The notes beneath the pieces are model-generated. The model was not told the DNA's origin, did no database searches, and was given only the letters and a program-made list of their open reading frames with translations. A stretch of 32,477 nucleotides of DNA, from IMG/VR virus record IMGVR_UViG_3300025543_000116, positions 1 to 32,477 of that record. One strand, written 5' to 3'. A program made the position numbers and the translations under genes. Below are positions 12,465 to 19,804 of the stretch, in pieces (within the stretch, counting starts at the first letter, position 1; every line of letters starts with the position of its first letter). The DNA is from a virus.

Positions 12465-12617
12465 ATGGGACGTGTTAAAGATTGGATGATGGATATGCAG
12501 GACAACGAGATCGAAGCCCTGCTGGCTGCCAACCCCGCAATGACGGTCGAGGAAGCACACGAACTGGTGTGCGGCGGCGTGTACACCAACGAACCACAAA
12601 TGGAGAATGAGACATGA
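12465..12617 (+). CDS. Small hypothetical between annealing protein and SSB
   Basis: The protein has 50 residues, read by hand from ATG 12465 with GGAGG five bases upstream. It begins MGRVKDWMMDMQDNEIEALL and is acidic throughout. Its stop overlaps the SSB start (ATGA), so the three genes are coupled. Function unknown. Confidence 0.7.
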   Translation: MGRVKDWMMDMQDNEIEALLAANPAMTVEEAHELVCGGVYTNEPQMENET

Positions 12618-13075
12618 GCGGATCAATCAACAAGGTAACCCTGATCGGCAATCTCGCCCGCGACCCCGAAACCAAAAAGATGCAAAGCGGTGATGCCCTC
12701 TGCAACATGACCGTAGCCACGTCTGAATCGTGGACTGATAAAAGTTCGGGCCAGAAGAAAGAGAAGGCCGAGTTTCACCGCGTGGTGATTTTCGGCAAGC
12801 TGGCCGACATCGCAGGCCGGTTCCTGAAGAAAGGTTCCAAGGTCTATCTTGAGGGCCAGCTCCAGACGCGCAAATGGGAGGACAAGAGCGGCGTTGAGAA
12901 ATACAGCACGGAGGTTGTCTTGCGCGGGTTTGGCGGGACGCTGGTCATGCTGGACGGCAAGCAGGCCGGTTCCGCCGACGATGACCGGGGCGGGTTCGCG
13001 ACCAACCAGGGCGGCTATAACGGCGGCGGGCCTGACCTGGATGATTCGATTCCCTTCGCCCCGGAGGTGCGCTGA
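12614..13075 (+). CDS. ssb: Single-stranded DNA-binding protein
   Basis: The 153-residue protein is an OB-fold SSB: INKVTLIGNLARDPETKKMQ at the start, AEFHRVVIFGKLADIAGRFL (about 55-75), and KGSKVYLEGQLQTRKWEDKS. A Gly/Asn-rich linker leads to DLDDSIPFAPEVR. The DDSIPF tip that docks partner proteins is followed by five more residues, unlike the usual exact C-terminal DDDIPF. It lies in the same unit as the Rad52-like protein and should protect and hand over single strands during replication and recombination. Confidence 0.95.
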   Translation: MSGSINKVTLIGNLARDPETKKMQSGDALCNMTVATSESWTDKSSGQKKEKAEFHRVVIFGKLADIAGRFLKKGSKVYLEGQLQTRKWEDKSGVEKYSTEVVLRGFGGTLVMLDGKQAGSADDDRGGFATNQGGYNGGGPDLDDSIPFAPEVR

Positions 13076-13278
13076 TGGACAACGACAACGTGCTGGGCAT
13101 CATCGACAATATGGCGACGGCAATGGAGGAGATCATTGCGGGCCTTGAAAAGATTGATGCCGTCGTGAAGACGGGCGACGAAGTGTTCAACCTGCAATGG
13201 AGCATTCAAGAGTCCAGATTGTATCTGGGTGACGCTCAGATGGCGCTGGCGGCGGAGGCTGATGATGGATTGGGTTGA
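13075..13278 (+). CDS. Small acidic helical protein
   Basis: The protein has 67 residues. The ATG overlaps the SSB stop (TGATG). Sequence is acidic and helical (NVLGIIDNMATAMEEIIAGL...). Its location directly after SSB makes a role in DNA metabolism possible, but no motif supports it. Confidence 0.65.
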   Translation: MDNDNVLGIIDNMATAMEEIIAGLEKIDAVVKTGDEVFNLQWSIQESRLYLGDAQMALAAEADDGLG

Positions 13279-13549
13279 TATTGAAGACGAGTTGCCGTCT
13301 GTTGAGCCGTGGCCGAGTTACACCGTTCGGCGTAGCTTTTTGATTAGGTGTGAAGGTCAATGTCCGGGCGAACGCAAATCTATGCGCGCCTACTTTGTTG
13401 CTGTTTATGATTTTCTCGGTCTTGAAGATGACCACCATCAGTGGTGGGTGCCGATGCGAGATGCTGTTAGCAATAAAGTCCTAGATGAAGACGAATATGT
13501 GGTTACGCATTGGGCGCGGGACTTGATCGGGATAAACGGAGAGGTGTGA
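13265..13549 (+). CDS. Hypothetical Trp-rich protein
   Basis: The protein has 94 residues. I chose ATG 13265 because GGAGG lies six bases upstream; ATG 13262 is the alternative. The sequence begins MDWVDIEDELPSVEPW and has a Trp/His-rich middle (LEDDHHQWWVPM) and VVTHWARDLI near the end. This resembles small phage proteins with a domain often written WISV...LP..., of unknown function. It overlaps the previous gene by 14 bases. Confidence 0.7.
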   Translation: MDWVDIEDELPSVEPWPSYTVRRSFLIRCEGQCPGERKSMRAYFVAVYDFLGLEDDHHQWWVPMRDAVSNKVLDEDEYVVTHWARDLIGINGEV

Positions 13550-13550
13550 G

Positions 13551-13874
13551 ATGATTGAAGATGACGCCGTGGAAAAGGCAGCTGACTGGTTGATTTCCAA
13601 CAGCCCAGAAGCCGGACGATTGCGCGGTGAGCGGGTTCACGCGGAAGAATACCGGAAGAGCTTGAAGGCAATTCTGGCATCGCAATCGCCAGAAACGTCG
13701 GAGGGCGGCAGGGAGCGGTGGGCCTATGCCAGCTCTGCTTACCAGGAGCATCTTGAAACGATGAGGGATGCCGTCACGGCTGACGAAGTGAACCGCGCGC
13801 GGCGTGTGGCAGCGCAGATGCGGATCGAGATATGGAGAACGCAGAATGCGAATAATCGGAGTGTGAAGCTATGA
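13551..13874 (+). CDS. Conserved phage protein with YRKSLKA and IEIWRTQ motifs
   Basis: The protein has 107 residues. Motifs EEYRKSLKAILAS, GGRERWAYASSAYQEHLETM, and RRVAAQMRIEIWRTQNANNR recall a family of unknown function common in phage early regions and near recombination genes. It is predicted helical. GGAGAGG six bases before ATG 13551 supports the start, and the end overlaps the next ATG. I cannot assign a role. Confidence 0.75.
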   Translation: MIEDDAVEKAADWLISNSPEAGRLRGERVHAEEYRKSLKAILASQSPETSEGGRERWAYASSAYQEHLETMRDAVTADEVNRARRVAAQMRIEIWRTQNANNRSVKL

Positions 13875-14089
13875 ACGATGAATTGAAATCAGCCATCCAG
13901 ACAGCCCGTGATGAGGCGCTGTGCGCGTTGGCACGACAGATCGCGATACTCCGCGACAACCGCATGGATGATGCCAAGCGAGGCCGGGACGACGAACACA
14001 AGGCCATCAGCCGGGCGAAGGCCGAGTCTTATGACGATTGTATGGCCCTCATTGGCGAGACGCTCACCACCAAGGAGAGCGCGTTATGA
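13871..14089 (+). CDS. Small helical hypothetical protein
   Basis: The protein has 72 residues of alternating charged and small residues (LKSAIQTARDEALCALARQI, then RDDEHKAISRAKAESYDDCM), probably two helices. It is coupled to both neighbours by ATGA overlaps. No recognised family. Confidence 0.65.
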   Translation: MNDELKSAIQTARDEALCALARQIAILRDNRMDDAKRGRDDEHKAISRAKAESYDDCMALIGETLTTKESAL

Positions 14090-14619
14090 GTGACCTGATA
14101 GAGCGGTTGCGTGGTCGTGCCAACGGTTTCCAGCGCAGACACGGCGGCACGGATGGTCTTGATTACTACAGCGCACAAGATGCCCAACGTGAAATTGAAG
14201 CCGCAGACGCCCTTGCCGAGCGTGACGCCGAGATAGAGGCGATGCGGGAGGCCTTGGGCAATCTGTGTAAAATCGCCAAACCAGATTCATTGTTGCATTT
14301 TGATTGGGTGAAAGAGGCTAACGCCCTTATTGAGGTCCAACCCACAGGGGAGAACGATTCCACCACCAACACCGGAGCCAGGCACATGACCCAGAGTAAA
14401 GCGATGGAAGCGGCAGCGCGGGCGGCGTCGGAATGGAGGCACCATGTAGCCCAGAGCGACGGGACAGCCGTGACGGCATCCGACCGCACCACGGCTCGCC
14501 AGTGCATCCGAGCGTTCATCGCCAAACTTCACGAGAACACAGACCCCGACGAAACGGCGCGATATTGCCTGCTTGGGCAATTGCGGAAAGAGATCAGCGA
14601 AGAACCTTCCGCCGTTTGA
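14086..14619 (+). CDS. Last gene of the rightward unit, possible two-part protein
   Basis: The 177-residue protein starts at ATG 14086 overlapping the previous stop. The first part (LIERLRGRANGFQRRHGGTD, then AQREIEAADALAERDAEIEA) is a pattern common in small phage proteins of unknown function. A Thr/Asn-rich linker leads to a second part beginning MTQSKAMEAAARAASEW. That Met (14386-14388) has GGAG eight bases upstream, so the second part may also be made alone or the gene may be a fusion. The last 26 bases overlap a gene on the other strand. Confidence 0.7.
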   Translation: MSDLIERLRGRANGFQRRHGGTDGLDYYSAQDAQREIEAADALAERDAEIEAMREALGNLCKIAKPDSLLHFDWVKEANALIEVQPTGENDSTTNTGARHMTQSKAMEAAARAASEWRHHVAQSDGTAVTASDRTTARQCIRAFIAKLHENTDPDETARYCLLGQLRKEISEEPSAV

Positions 14620-14740
14620 CGCACACCAGAAACCCAACCGATTGGGTAATAGGCAACGGGCCTTCCAGTGCGTCACGGGACACCCATTCCCCAGCGGGGT
14701 GCTGGGCGTCTATCCAGTCAACGCGAACGACTTTCAACAC
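14594..14740 (-). CDS. Small late protein overlapping the convergent gene
   Basis: This 48-codon frame follows the o-spanin, starting at GTG 14738-14740 (or TTG 14735-14737) and overlapping the o-spanin stop. It reads VVRVDWIDAQHPAGEWVSRD, then GPLPITQSVGFLVCVK. This recalls a small phage family with W.DA...GEW and VGFL motifs, often near lysis genes and longer than here, so it may be cut short. It overlaps 26 bases of the plus-strand gene end. Function unknown. Confidence 0.5.
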   Translation of the reverse strand: MLKVVRVDWIDAQHPAGEWVSRDALEGPLPITQSVGFLVCVKRRKVLR

Positions 14741-14949
14741 GTCACCGAGTGAACGGCGATGAAGTCGTCAATCCATGTGTGCGGGCTTCCCGCCTCGGGG
14801 ATCAATTCAGCCGGGGGTGCGCCGATCACACAGAACGGATCAGGTTCCCCGGTATTTGTTGCGCAACTGCTCGCGCTTGTCAGCATCAGCCCTGCTATCA
14901 TCGCGAGCCTTAATGGCATTGTCGATTGCGTCCAGAGCGTCTTGTGCAT
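14734..14949 (-). CDS. Outer spanin (Rz1-like lipoprotein), nested in the inner spanin gene
   Basis: The frame starts inside the inner-spanin gene and runs past its end. From ATG 14947-14949 (GGAG ten bases upstream) it has 71 residues; ATG 14917-14919 gives 61. A signal peptide (PLRLAMIAGLMLTSASSC) ends at a lipobox-like Cys followed by TNTGEPDPF and a Pro-containing periplasmic part. The position and nested frame match Rz/Rz1 pairs that join inner and outer membrane at lysis. The residue at -3 is Ala rather than Leu, so the lipobox is not ideal. Confidence 0.7.
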   Translation of the reverse strand: MHKTLWTQSTMPLRLAMIAGLMLTSASSCATNTGEPDPFCVIGAPPAELIPEAGSPHTWIDDFIAVHSVTC

Positions 14950-15055
14950 TGTCGGCTTTCTCCGCATTACGTCCTGCACGTTCCCCGCGCCACAAAAAGA
15001 AAACGAGGCCACCCAAAAGAGCGGCCCCGAATCCCATGAAAAGCCAAAGGGTCAT
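14840..15055 (-). CDS. Inner spanin (Rz-like)
   Basis: The 71 residues start with a transmembrane segment (MTLWLFMGFGAALLGGLVFF) and continue as a charged helix (AEKADNAQDALDAIDNAIKA...) that would lie in the periplasm as a coiled coil. It is shorter than lambda Rz. ATG overlaps the holin stop (ATGA), and the outer spanin begins inside it. Together they should fuse the membranes at the last step of lysis of a Gram-negative host. Confidence 0.75.
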   Translation of the reverse strand: MTLWLFMGFGAALLGGLVFFLWRGERAGRNAEKADNAQDALDAIDNAIKARDDSRADADKREQLRNKYRGT

Positions 15056-15237
15056 TTGCCGATAGGCTCAGACGTAACAAGCCGCAGCACCACGTTGACG
15101 ACAACCATCACACCAGCGACAATTTGCGCCTGCCCTTCAGGGTCGAGGCCAAGGTCAAGACCAAATGCGCCCGCGACGGTGACACCGCCAGCGAGGATGT
15201 TGGCCCATAATGTTTTCGAGGTGTACCAGGGTTTCAT
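15052..15237 (-). CDS. Holin-like protein
   Basis: The 61 residues include two hydrophobic segments (LWANILAGGVTVAGAFGLDL, about 9-28, and AQIVAGVMVVVNVVLRL, about 37-53) with a short acidic turn between them and a basic end. This resembles small two-segment phage holins beginning MKPWY.SKT. AAAGGAGA five bases before the ATG gives a strong ribosome site. It lies one base after the endolysin gene, so a role in endolysin release is likely. Confidence 0.75.
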   Translation of the reverse strand: MKPWYTSKTLWANILAGGVTVAGAFGLDLGLDPEGQAQIVAGVMVVVNVVLRLVTSEPIGK

Positions 15238-15238
15238 G

Positions 15239-15712
15239 TCAGTCTCCTTTGATTGTGCGGCTCGCTTGTTCGTAAAATGCGGGCCACGTTTCGGGGTGAG
15301 GTTTACCGGGACGCCACGCATCCAGATACTGCGCCCAACCATCTTCCGCTGTCGTAGGAAGCCGCTGGGGCAGCGTCCAGAGCAATAAACGCGCAAACAC
15401 ACACGCAAGCGTGTCGTTGTGCTCTATGGCGCTGTAAATGGCGTTATCGGCCATGTCGTAATATCGGAGGCCCCGGCAGGCAACGATGGCGTGTTGCTTG
15501 GATGCGTGGTGATTGAGAACGCCCCGGACGCCGCCGCCACGCTCGAATTGAAAAAATCCACGGGCCGGTCCGCCGATCTGGTGGCGATGGTCAAAGCGGC
15601 TTTCCTGCAAGCCGATGGCCAACAGCATCGTGCGCGCTTCCGGGCTATCCATGCGTTCAGGCAGGAGCGAGAACGCGGCGGGGAATACGTGGTCACGGAT
15701 GTGCTCAATCAT
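15239..15712 (-). CDS. Endolysin, lysozyme/transglycosylase-like
   Basis: The 157 residues from ATG 15710-15712 (GGAGG eight bases upstream) contain TMLLAIGLQESRFDHRHQIG with a candidate catalytic Glu 37. GGPARGFFQFERGGGVRGVL follows, and WRPGKPHPETWPAFY lies near the end. This is a recognisable phage family of SLT/lysozyme-like folds. A 19-residue longer start (15766) would overlap the upstream gene and is not needed. It cleaves peptidoglycan once the holin opens the membrane; no signal peptide is seen. Confidence 0.75.
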   Translation of the reverse strand: MIEHIRDHVFPAAFSLLPERMDSPEARTMLLAIGLQESRFDHRHQIGGPARGFFQFERGGGVRGVLNHHASKQHAIVACRGLRYYDMADNAIYSAIEHNDTLACVFARLLLWTLPQRLPTTAEDGWAQYLDAWRPGKPHPETWPAFYEQASRTIKGD

Positions 15713-15965
15713 CACTCTCGCCTCCAAGTGCGGCATAACCGCAAATATCCACAAAGCTGTCTTCATGGTGAGGCCCGCGCTTGAGCCTGACCATCTTCAG
15801 GGCTATCATGCACAATCCGACCTGACGGGCTGAAACGTTGCTGCCCAGAATAACGGTCCACATGGACGCAATGTCTTCGGCGTTGTCGGACCAGTCGCCG
15901 TAGTCCTCTTGCCGGTCGCCACTTATAATGTCAGCGGCGGCGGCGAGTATCTCTTCACGCTTCAT
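15705..15965 (-). CDS. DUF6378-like protein
   Basis: The 86 residues from ATG 15963-15965 begin MKREEILAAAADIISGDRQE and continue DYGDWSDNAEDIASMWTVIL. They end with FVDICGYAALGGE. These motifs are those of DUF6378, found in many phages of proteobacteria. Family members sometimes stand beside nucleotide-metabolism domains; I do not know the reaction. ATGA overlaps couple it to the neighbours. Confidence 0.75.
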   Translation of the reverse strand: MKREEILAAAADIISGDRQEDYGDWSDNAEDIASMWTVILGSNVSARQVGLCMIALKMVRLKRGPHHEDSFVDICGYAALGGESDD

Positions 15966-16156
15966 ACGTCCCTCATCATCAGGATTGAATATTTGCCGTG
16001 GTGTGTCCCGACGAAGGCAGGTTCCTTGTTCGGGCCAGGGGCAATGTGCCACCCTTGCGCCATGGAAACAAGAAACCCGTGCAAAGGTGCGTATATGAAG
16101 TCCCATTCCTTTACCGATGGCCGTTTATGCGCAGTGTGACTTGACATTTCGGTCAT
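15962..16156 (-). CDS. Hypothetical 64-residue late protein
   Basis: The start is ATG at 16154-16156, overlapping the phosphoesterase stop. It contains WDFIYAPLHGFLVSMAQGW then HIAPGPNKEPAFVGTHHGKY, aromatic and His-rich, without a signal or clear membrane span. I do not recognise it. Confidence 0.6.
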   Translation of the reverse strand: MTEMSSHTAHKRPSVKEWDFIYAPLHGFLVSMAQGWHIAPGPNKEPAFVGTHHGKYSILMMRDV

Positions 16157-17337
16157 ACTGTATGGACTTTCCTGCGCTCAGGCGGGCAATAGCCGTCAAC
16201 GTGGGCGCGTTTCAATGCGTCACGCACCTCGCGAATGGGAAGGATGCGGCGACCGACCTCGCCATAATACATGCTTCTGTCCACCCGCGTCATGGACTGA
16301 TGCGAACGCCAGCCGCCGTCGTTGCCGTACTTGTCACGAGGGGCAAGGGTATTCCACATTTCAATCGTCGCGCCGCCGTCTTCCTTGCTGCGCTGCTTGT
16401 GGTGCAAATGGCCGACGTCGATGTAGTGAAATTCAGTTTCGCCCCAGTCCTGGCGGTAATCATTTGACATCACCTGAATGAGCCGTTCGCCCCTGGCCTT
16501 GTCTGAATGGTGCGTCATCACGAACGTATTTCCCATCCGATAGGGAATGAACGCACCGGAGTTGTCCAGCACATGCACACGGTCCCGATCTGCATAGGCA
16601 CACCGCAGAAGCTCGGCCATCCAAATGTCGTTGGTTCGGGAGTGGTTGCCCTGATTGATAATCACATCAACGTGCATGAACTTGGTCAAACAGCGGTCCA
16701 CTACGAAACGCATGACCCTGCTATAGACGCCGATCATCTTGGGAAACCTGCCGTCTGCGTCCATCCTGTGGCCTGAAGCCTCAGTCTCGGCTTTCATGTT
16801 CTCGTAATGGGTGAAGTCGCCAAGGTCGTTTATGACACACCGTTCATACGACGGGCTTTCGTCAATCAGCATGGCGAAGGCTTGGCATAGTTCGCGTTCT
16901 GCGATCTTGAGGTCAAAATTCTGGCCTGTCTCAGACTCATGCGCCAGCATACCCAGATGCGCGTCACCGATCTGAAACCACGGGATTACATCGCTGCCGT
17001 ATTTAAGCGGAGCCTTGGGAATTTTAATAACGGGCTTGGCAAACTCGCGCACCACATCCTTGATGGCCGCGACCTGTTCTTCAAGGCCGGGGTTGGTACG
17101 GGTCCACTCAAGAACCGTGTCGCCGCTTTCTTCGTACTGGTATTTGCGGAGTGTGGTGGCACCGCTGAAACGTTTCCCGCCATCGCCGTAACGAGTGCGT
17201 CCCCGTTCCAGCCTGTTGTGGAATGTGGCGGCGGGCATCCCAAGCGACTTTGCCGCCGTCGTCTTGTTTTCGTCGTTGGCAGCGTAGGCTTGTTCAGCCT
17301 CTTGCCATTGCTCGTAGGTAACGCCGGGATTAGCCAC
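16153..17337 (-). CDS. HTH plus calcineurin-like metallophosphoesterase
   Basis: In 394 residues, an N-terminal HTH (ENKTTAAKSLGMPAATFHNR, about 23-42) precedes a metallophosphoesterase. Metal-binding motifs in order are GDAHLG (124-129), NDLGDF (170-175), NQGNHS (228-233), THH (275-277) and GHLHH (309-313). The full set predicts an active two-metal phosphatase or nuclease. The HTH suggests that it works on DNA. The start is GTG at 17335-17337. It sits between a membrane protein and lysis genes, which is unusual for a DNA-processing enzyme. Confidence 0.85.
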   Translation of the reverse strand: MANPGVTYEQWQEAEQAYAANDENKTTAAKSLGMPAATFHNRLERGRTRYGDGGKRFSGATTLRKYQYEESGDTVLEWTRTNPGLEEQVAAIKDVVREFAKPVIKIPKAPLKYGSDVIPWFQIGDAHLGMLAHESETGQNFDLKIAERELCQAFAMLIDESPSYERCVINDLGDFTHYENMKAETEASGHRMDADGRFPKMIGVYSRVMRFVVDRCLTKFMHVDVIINQGNHSRTNDIWMAELLRCAYADRDRVHVLDNSGAFIPYRMGNTFVMTHHSDKARGERLIQVMSNDYRQDWGETEFHYIDVGHLHHKQRSKEDGGATIEMWNTLAPRDKYGNDGGWRSHQSMTRVDRSMYYGEVGRRILPIREVRDALKRAHVDGYCPPERRKVHTV

Positions 17338-17530
17338 TGGGTGGCCTTTCTACAATTTCAAGATGGGCCTTCCTGATTTTGTACCCGATCAGGGCCAAGC
17401 CCGCAAGTGCCAGGGCAATGTTCAGAACCACCACAACGAGACTTCCAAAGTCGGTTATGTACTGAATGGTCAGGCCGGTGCCGCCCGCAGCGGACCATGT
17501 TGCGCCGGTTAGAATGTCTGGGTCACGCAT
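17330..17530 (-). CDS. Small single-span membrane protein
   Basis: The 66 residues start at ATG 17528-17530, overlapping the protease stop (TAATG). One strong hydrophobic segment, VVVVLNIALALAGLALIGY (about 32-50), is followed by a basic stretch (KIRKAHLE), so the N-terminus is probably outside. It could be a second holin-like or antiholin-like protein, or a membrane partner of the lipoprotein protease to which it is coupled. Confidence 0.65.
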   Translation of the reverse strand: MRDPDILTGATWSAAGGTGLTIQYITDFGSLVVVVLNIALALAGLALIGYKIRKAHLEIVERPPSG

Positions 17531-18180
17531 TAAATAAATCCGCATATTGTCTGGGGTGATTGGATGATTGCCAGCGAGGTCGGTACGGCGATGGTCGCGA
17601 AGCCCATGGGCATCGGCGCGTTCAAGAGCGCCGTGGCGATGCCGACGAGGTTGCCATCGGAATCAAAGACTGGGCCGCCGGATGAACCGGGCGCAACGGG
17701 CAATTGTGCGATGAAGTAGCTGCCCTCTTCCCCGATCAATTCGCGGCTCCCGTCTTCCAAAAGGTCAGTGCTGGCGACCTTTCCCCACATCATCACCCAG
17801 CGGGCCACTACGGGGTGTCCGGCAACGAAAAGGGGCTCACCCACCACAACGGGCGTGCAACGCACTGAGACGGCCTCTCTGTCGCCTGTAGGGGCATAAA
17901 CAAGGGCAAGGTCAGGGGCCGGACCTTCCAGGGCAATCTTTACCTCTTTGCCGGCCACAACCTCGCCGTCACGAAATGCGATGAACATCTCTCGGCCACG
18001 GCTCACATGGCCTGCAGTCAAGATCAAGCCCTGGCCGATCACCACACCAGAGCCGTGGGCCGAGCCCTGCGCGGTTGTGTAGACGATGACAACGGCGTCA
18101 AGGGCGGCTTGTTCGCGGTTTGAGTCTGAGCTGCAAGCTGCGAGAATGAAAAGGCAGGCATATACCAGTGCGCGCATCAT
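17530..18180 (-). CDS. Trypsin-like serine protease lipoprotein
   Basis: The first 16 of 216 residues are a lipoprotein signal ending in LAAC (Cys 16), so the mature protein should be lipid-anchored facing the periplasm or outside. The chymotrypsin-fold triad is complete: LTAGHV (His 58), APDLALV (Asp 90) and GSSGGP (Ser 167). There is no PDZ domain, unlike DegP/HtrA. It is in the late unit between a small tail-region gene and a membrane protein gene. Possible targets are host envelope proteins, competing phage receptors or peptidoglycan-linked proteins; none is shown by sequence. Confidence 0.88.
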   Translation of the reverse strand: MMRALVYACLFILAACSSDSNREQAALDAVVIVYTTAQGSAHGSGVVIGQGLILTAGHVSRGREMFIAFRDGEVVAGKEVKIALEGPAPDLALVYAPTGDREAVSVRCTPVVVGEPLFVAGHPVVARWVMMWGKVASTDLLEDGSRELIGEEGSYFIAQLPVAPGSSGGPVFDSDGNLVGIATALLNAPMPMGFATIAVPTSLAIIQSPQTICGFI

Positions 18181-18218
18181 CGGGATCCCATATGAGATTC
18201 AGTCCGCATGGAAAACTC

Positions 18219-18497
18219 CTACGCTGGTTTACTGCCGCGCAAAGCCTTCTTTTCGGTCCGGGCCTCAGACAGGTTGGTCGGCAACTGGGCTTCTGCGAGA
18301 ACTTCAGTCACCAGCAGGGTGTCAATGAGGTCTTCAACATCCCTCGTCATAAGGGAATCGCTCTCCACCATGACAGCCTCCCACTCTCGCATTGGGGCGG
18401 CAGCGGCATCTGCTGCTTCGATTGCGTCAGCCGCAGCTTCTTCTTCAGGCGTGAAAGGAACAATCTCTCCTCGGCCCGTCATATTATATCGAGTCAT
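18219..18497 (-). CDS. Small acidic protein after the tail fibre, possible chaperone
   Basis: The 92 residues contain EIVPFTPEEEAAADAIEAAD near the start. This acidic pattern (FTPEEE..AD) is common in short proteins directly after fibre genes, some of them assembly chaperones or tail accessory proteins. ATG overlaps the fibre stop (TGATG). The role is inferred from position. The 38 bases after it hold no feature that I can see. Confidence 0.6.
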   Translation of the reverse strand: MTRYNMTGRGEIVPFTPEEEAAADAIEAADAAAAPMREWEAVMVESDSLMTRDVEDLIDTLLVTEVLAEAQLPTNLSEARTEKKALRGSKPA

Positions 18498-19792
18498 CAG
18501 ACGATCCCCCAGACCTTGAACGATCCATTAGGCATGTTGCCGGTGTTCTGCGCAAACTTGATGCCGTCGATCAATGTGGCATCTAGGTTTCGCAGTGATC
18601 CCGAACCATTTGCATGAGCCCTGTTTCCTGTTCCAGTCGTACTAGATACGAAGCTCCAGTTAATGTAAGGGCCACCGATGTTTGTTCCATCAGACAAGCC
18701 CGGATGGAGACTGGCCTTCAAAAGGAACATCTCATTGTACTGCGAGCCGCCTTTGTAGATTTGATTGCTGGCATTTGGGAGAGGGATACTGACCGTGCCG
18801 TTGTGAAACGATGCAGTAAACTGCTGCCCCGTGTTGGCAAAGAAGTAATCTGTCGATCCGGTTTGATAAACCCCGCCTTGGCTGAACGTGCAATTGAGAC
18901 GGCAACTCGCCGTGATGTAGGCTTGCAGCTCGATCTCGAAATAGCTGTAGGTGCTCCAGTCCATGCCGTCAGCATCCTCGAAAGTCACTGAGCTTGGGGT
19001 GCCGGATGACCAGTCGTTGTCAACGAGCTTGACCCGACCTTTTGGAGATGCCGCCACGGAAGATGTGACGTAGGCTTTGACTGACTGTTGGGAAGGCACC
19101 TTAACGTCGCTGTCGCTTGACAGTGTGTCCTCGTCGAGGAACCACGCAGCCCCAGCCAGGCTGGTCATGTCATGTAGACCTTCTGGGGTCACCGCGCGGG
19201 TTGCGTCAGACCCAGTGGCCGTCTCTGCGGTGGTCGCAAGCTCGACAATGCCCGCTACCGTGGTGGACGCTGCGTTAACCGCCGTGGGTGAAATCATCTG
19301 GAACTGGGTTCCATCGTAAACAACGGTGACAACATTGTTGGCCGTAATATCGCCGGCCACAAGCGCAGCTCCGCGTTTTTGTACCGCCTTGGCCCCCAGG
19401 CTGTTCAGGTTTAATGTGACTGCGCCGGTGTTGGTGCCACCCGCCTTGAATTTGAACGACTGCCCAGCGGCGTACGCTGCTATTGCCGGCGTGGAGCTGG
19501 CCGTGACCGTGTTGGTGCCTGAGCTGTTCCCAAGCCATTGTGGGGTGCTATCCTGGAGCTGGCCCATCGCAGCGTAGTCCGTCCTGGCAGAGCCATTTCC
19601 CACACCCGTGTGCCGGTACGTCCCCATCGGGAGGTTGGCCGTTGGAACGGTCTGCCCATCTTTGGCCAGGCTGTCAGTCAAACCGACAGAGATTCCGTCG
19701 AACTCAGAATTGACTGCAGTCTCGCTGATCACAGTGCCATTTTGGTAATCAGACACGGGCCGACTAAAAGTCCCGCTGCCGTTTCTAGCCAT
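18497..19792 (-). CDS. Tail fibre/tailspike-like protein
   Basis: The 431-residue protein has AGGAG nine bases before its ATG. The first part (FSRPVSDYQNGTVISETAVN) resembles fibre attachment regions. The middle has repeated small-residue strands and TVAGIVELATTAETATGSDA then TRAVTPEGLHDM, a repeat typical of phage fibres. The last 180 residues are beta-rich, aromatic and Gly-rich, probably the receptor-binding tip. It likely binds the host surface. No depolymerase or autocleavage motif is obvious. Confidence 0.8.
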   Translation of the reverse strand: MARNGSGTFSRPVSDYQNGTVISETAVNSEFDGISVGLTDSLAKDGQTVPTANLPMGTYRHTGVGNGSARTDYAAMGQLQDSTPQWLGNSSGTNTVTASSTPAIAAYAAGQSFKFKAGGTNTGAVTLNLNSLGAKAVQKRGAALVAGDITANNVVTVVYDGTQFQMISPTAVNAASTTVAGIVELATTAETATGSDATRAVTPEGLHDMTSLAGAAWFLDEDTLSSDSDVKVPSQQSVKAYVTSSVAASPKGRVKLVDNDWSSGTPSSVTFEDADGMDWSTYSYFEIELQAYITASCRLNCTFSQGGVYQTGSTDYFFANTGQQFTASFHNGTVSIPLPNASNQIYKGGSQYNEMFLLKASLHPGLSDGTNIGGPYINWSFVSSTTGTGNRAHANGSGSLRNLDATLIDGIKFAQNTGNMPNGSFKVWGIV

Positions 19793-19804
19793 GGTTGTGT
19801 ACTC

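Noticed and set aside
14287-14676. Minus-strand 129-codon frame
   Set aside because: Most of it is antisense to the last plus-strand gene; only the short frame at 14594-14740 has protein-like sequence.
14690-14706. Hairpin CCCAGC/GCTGGG as terminator of the rightward unit
   Set aside because: No T run follows on either strand.
15746-15754. DnaA-box-like site (ATATCCACA)
   Set aside because: One mismatch, single copy and inside a coding gene; not enough for an origin.
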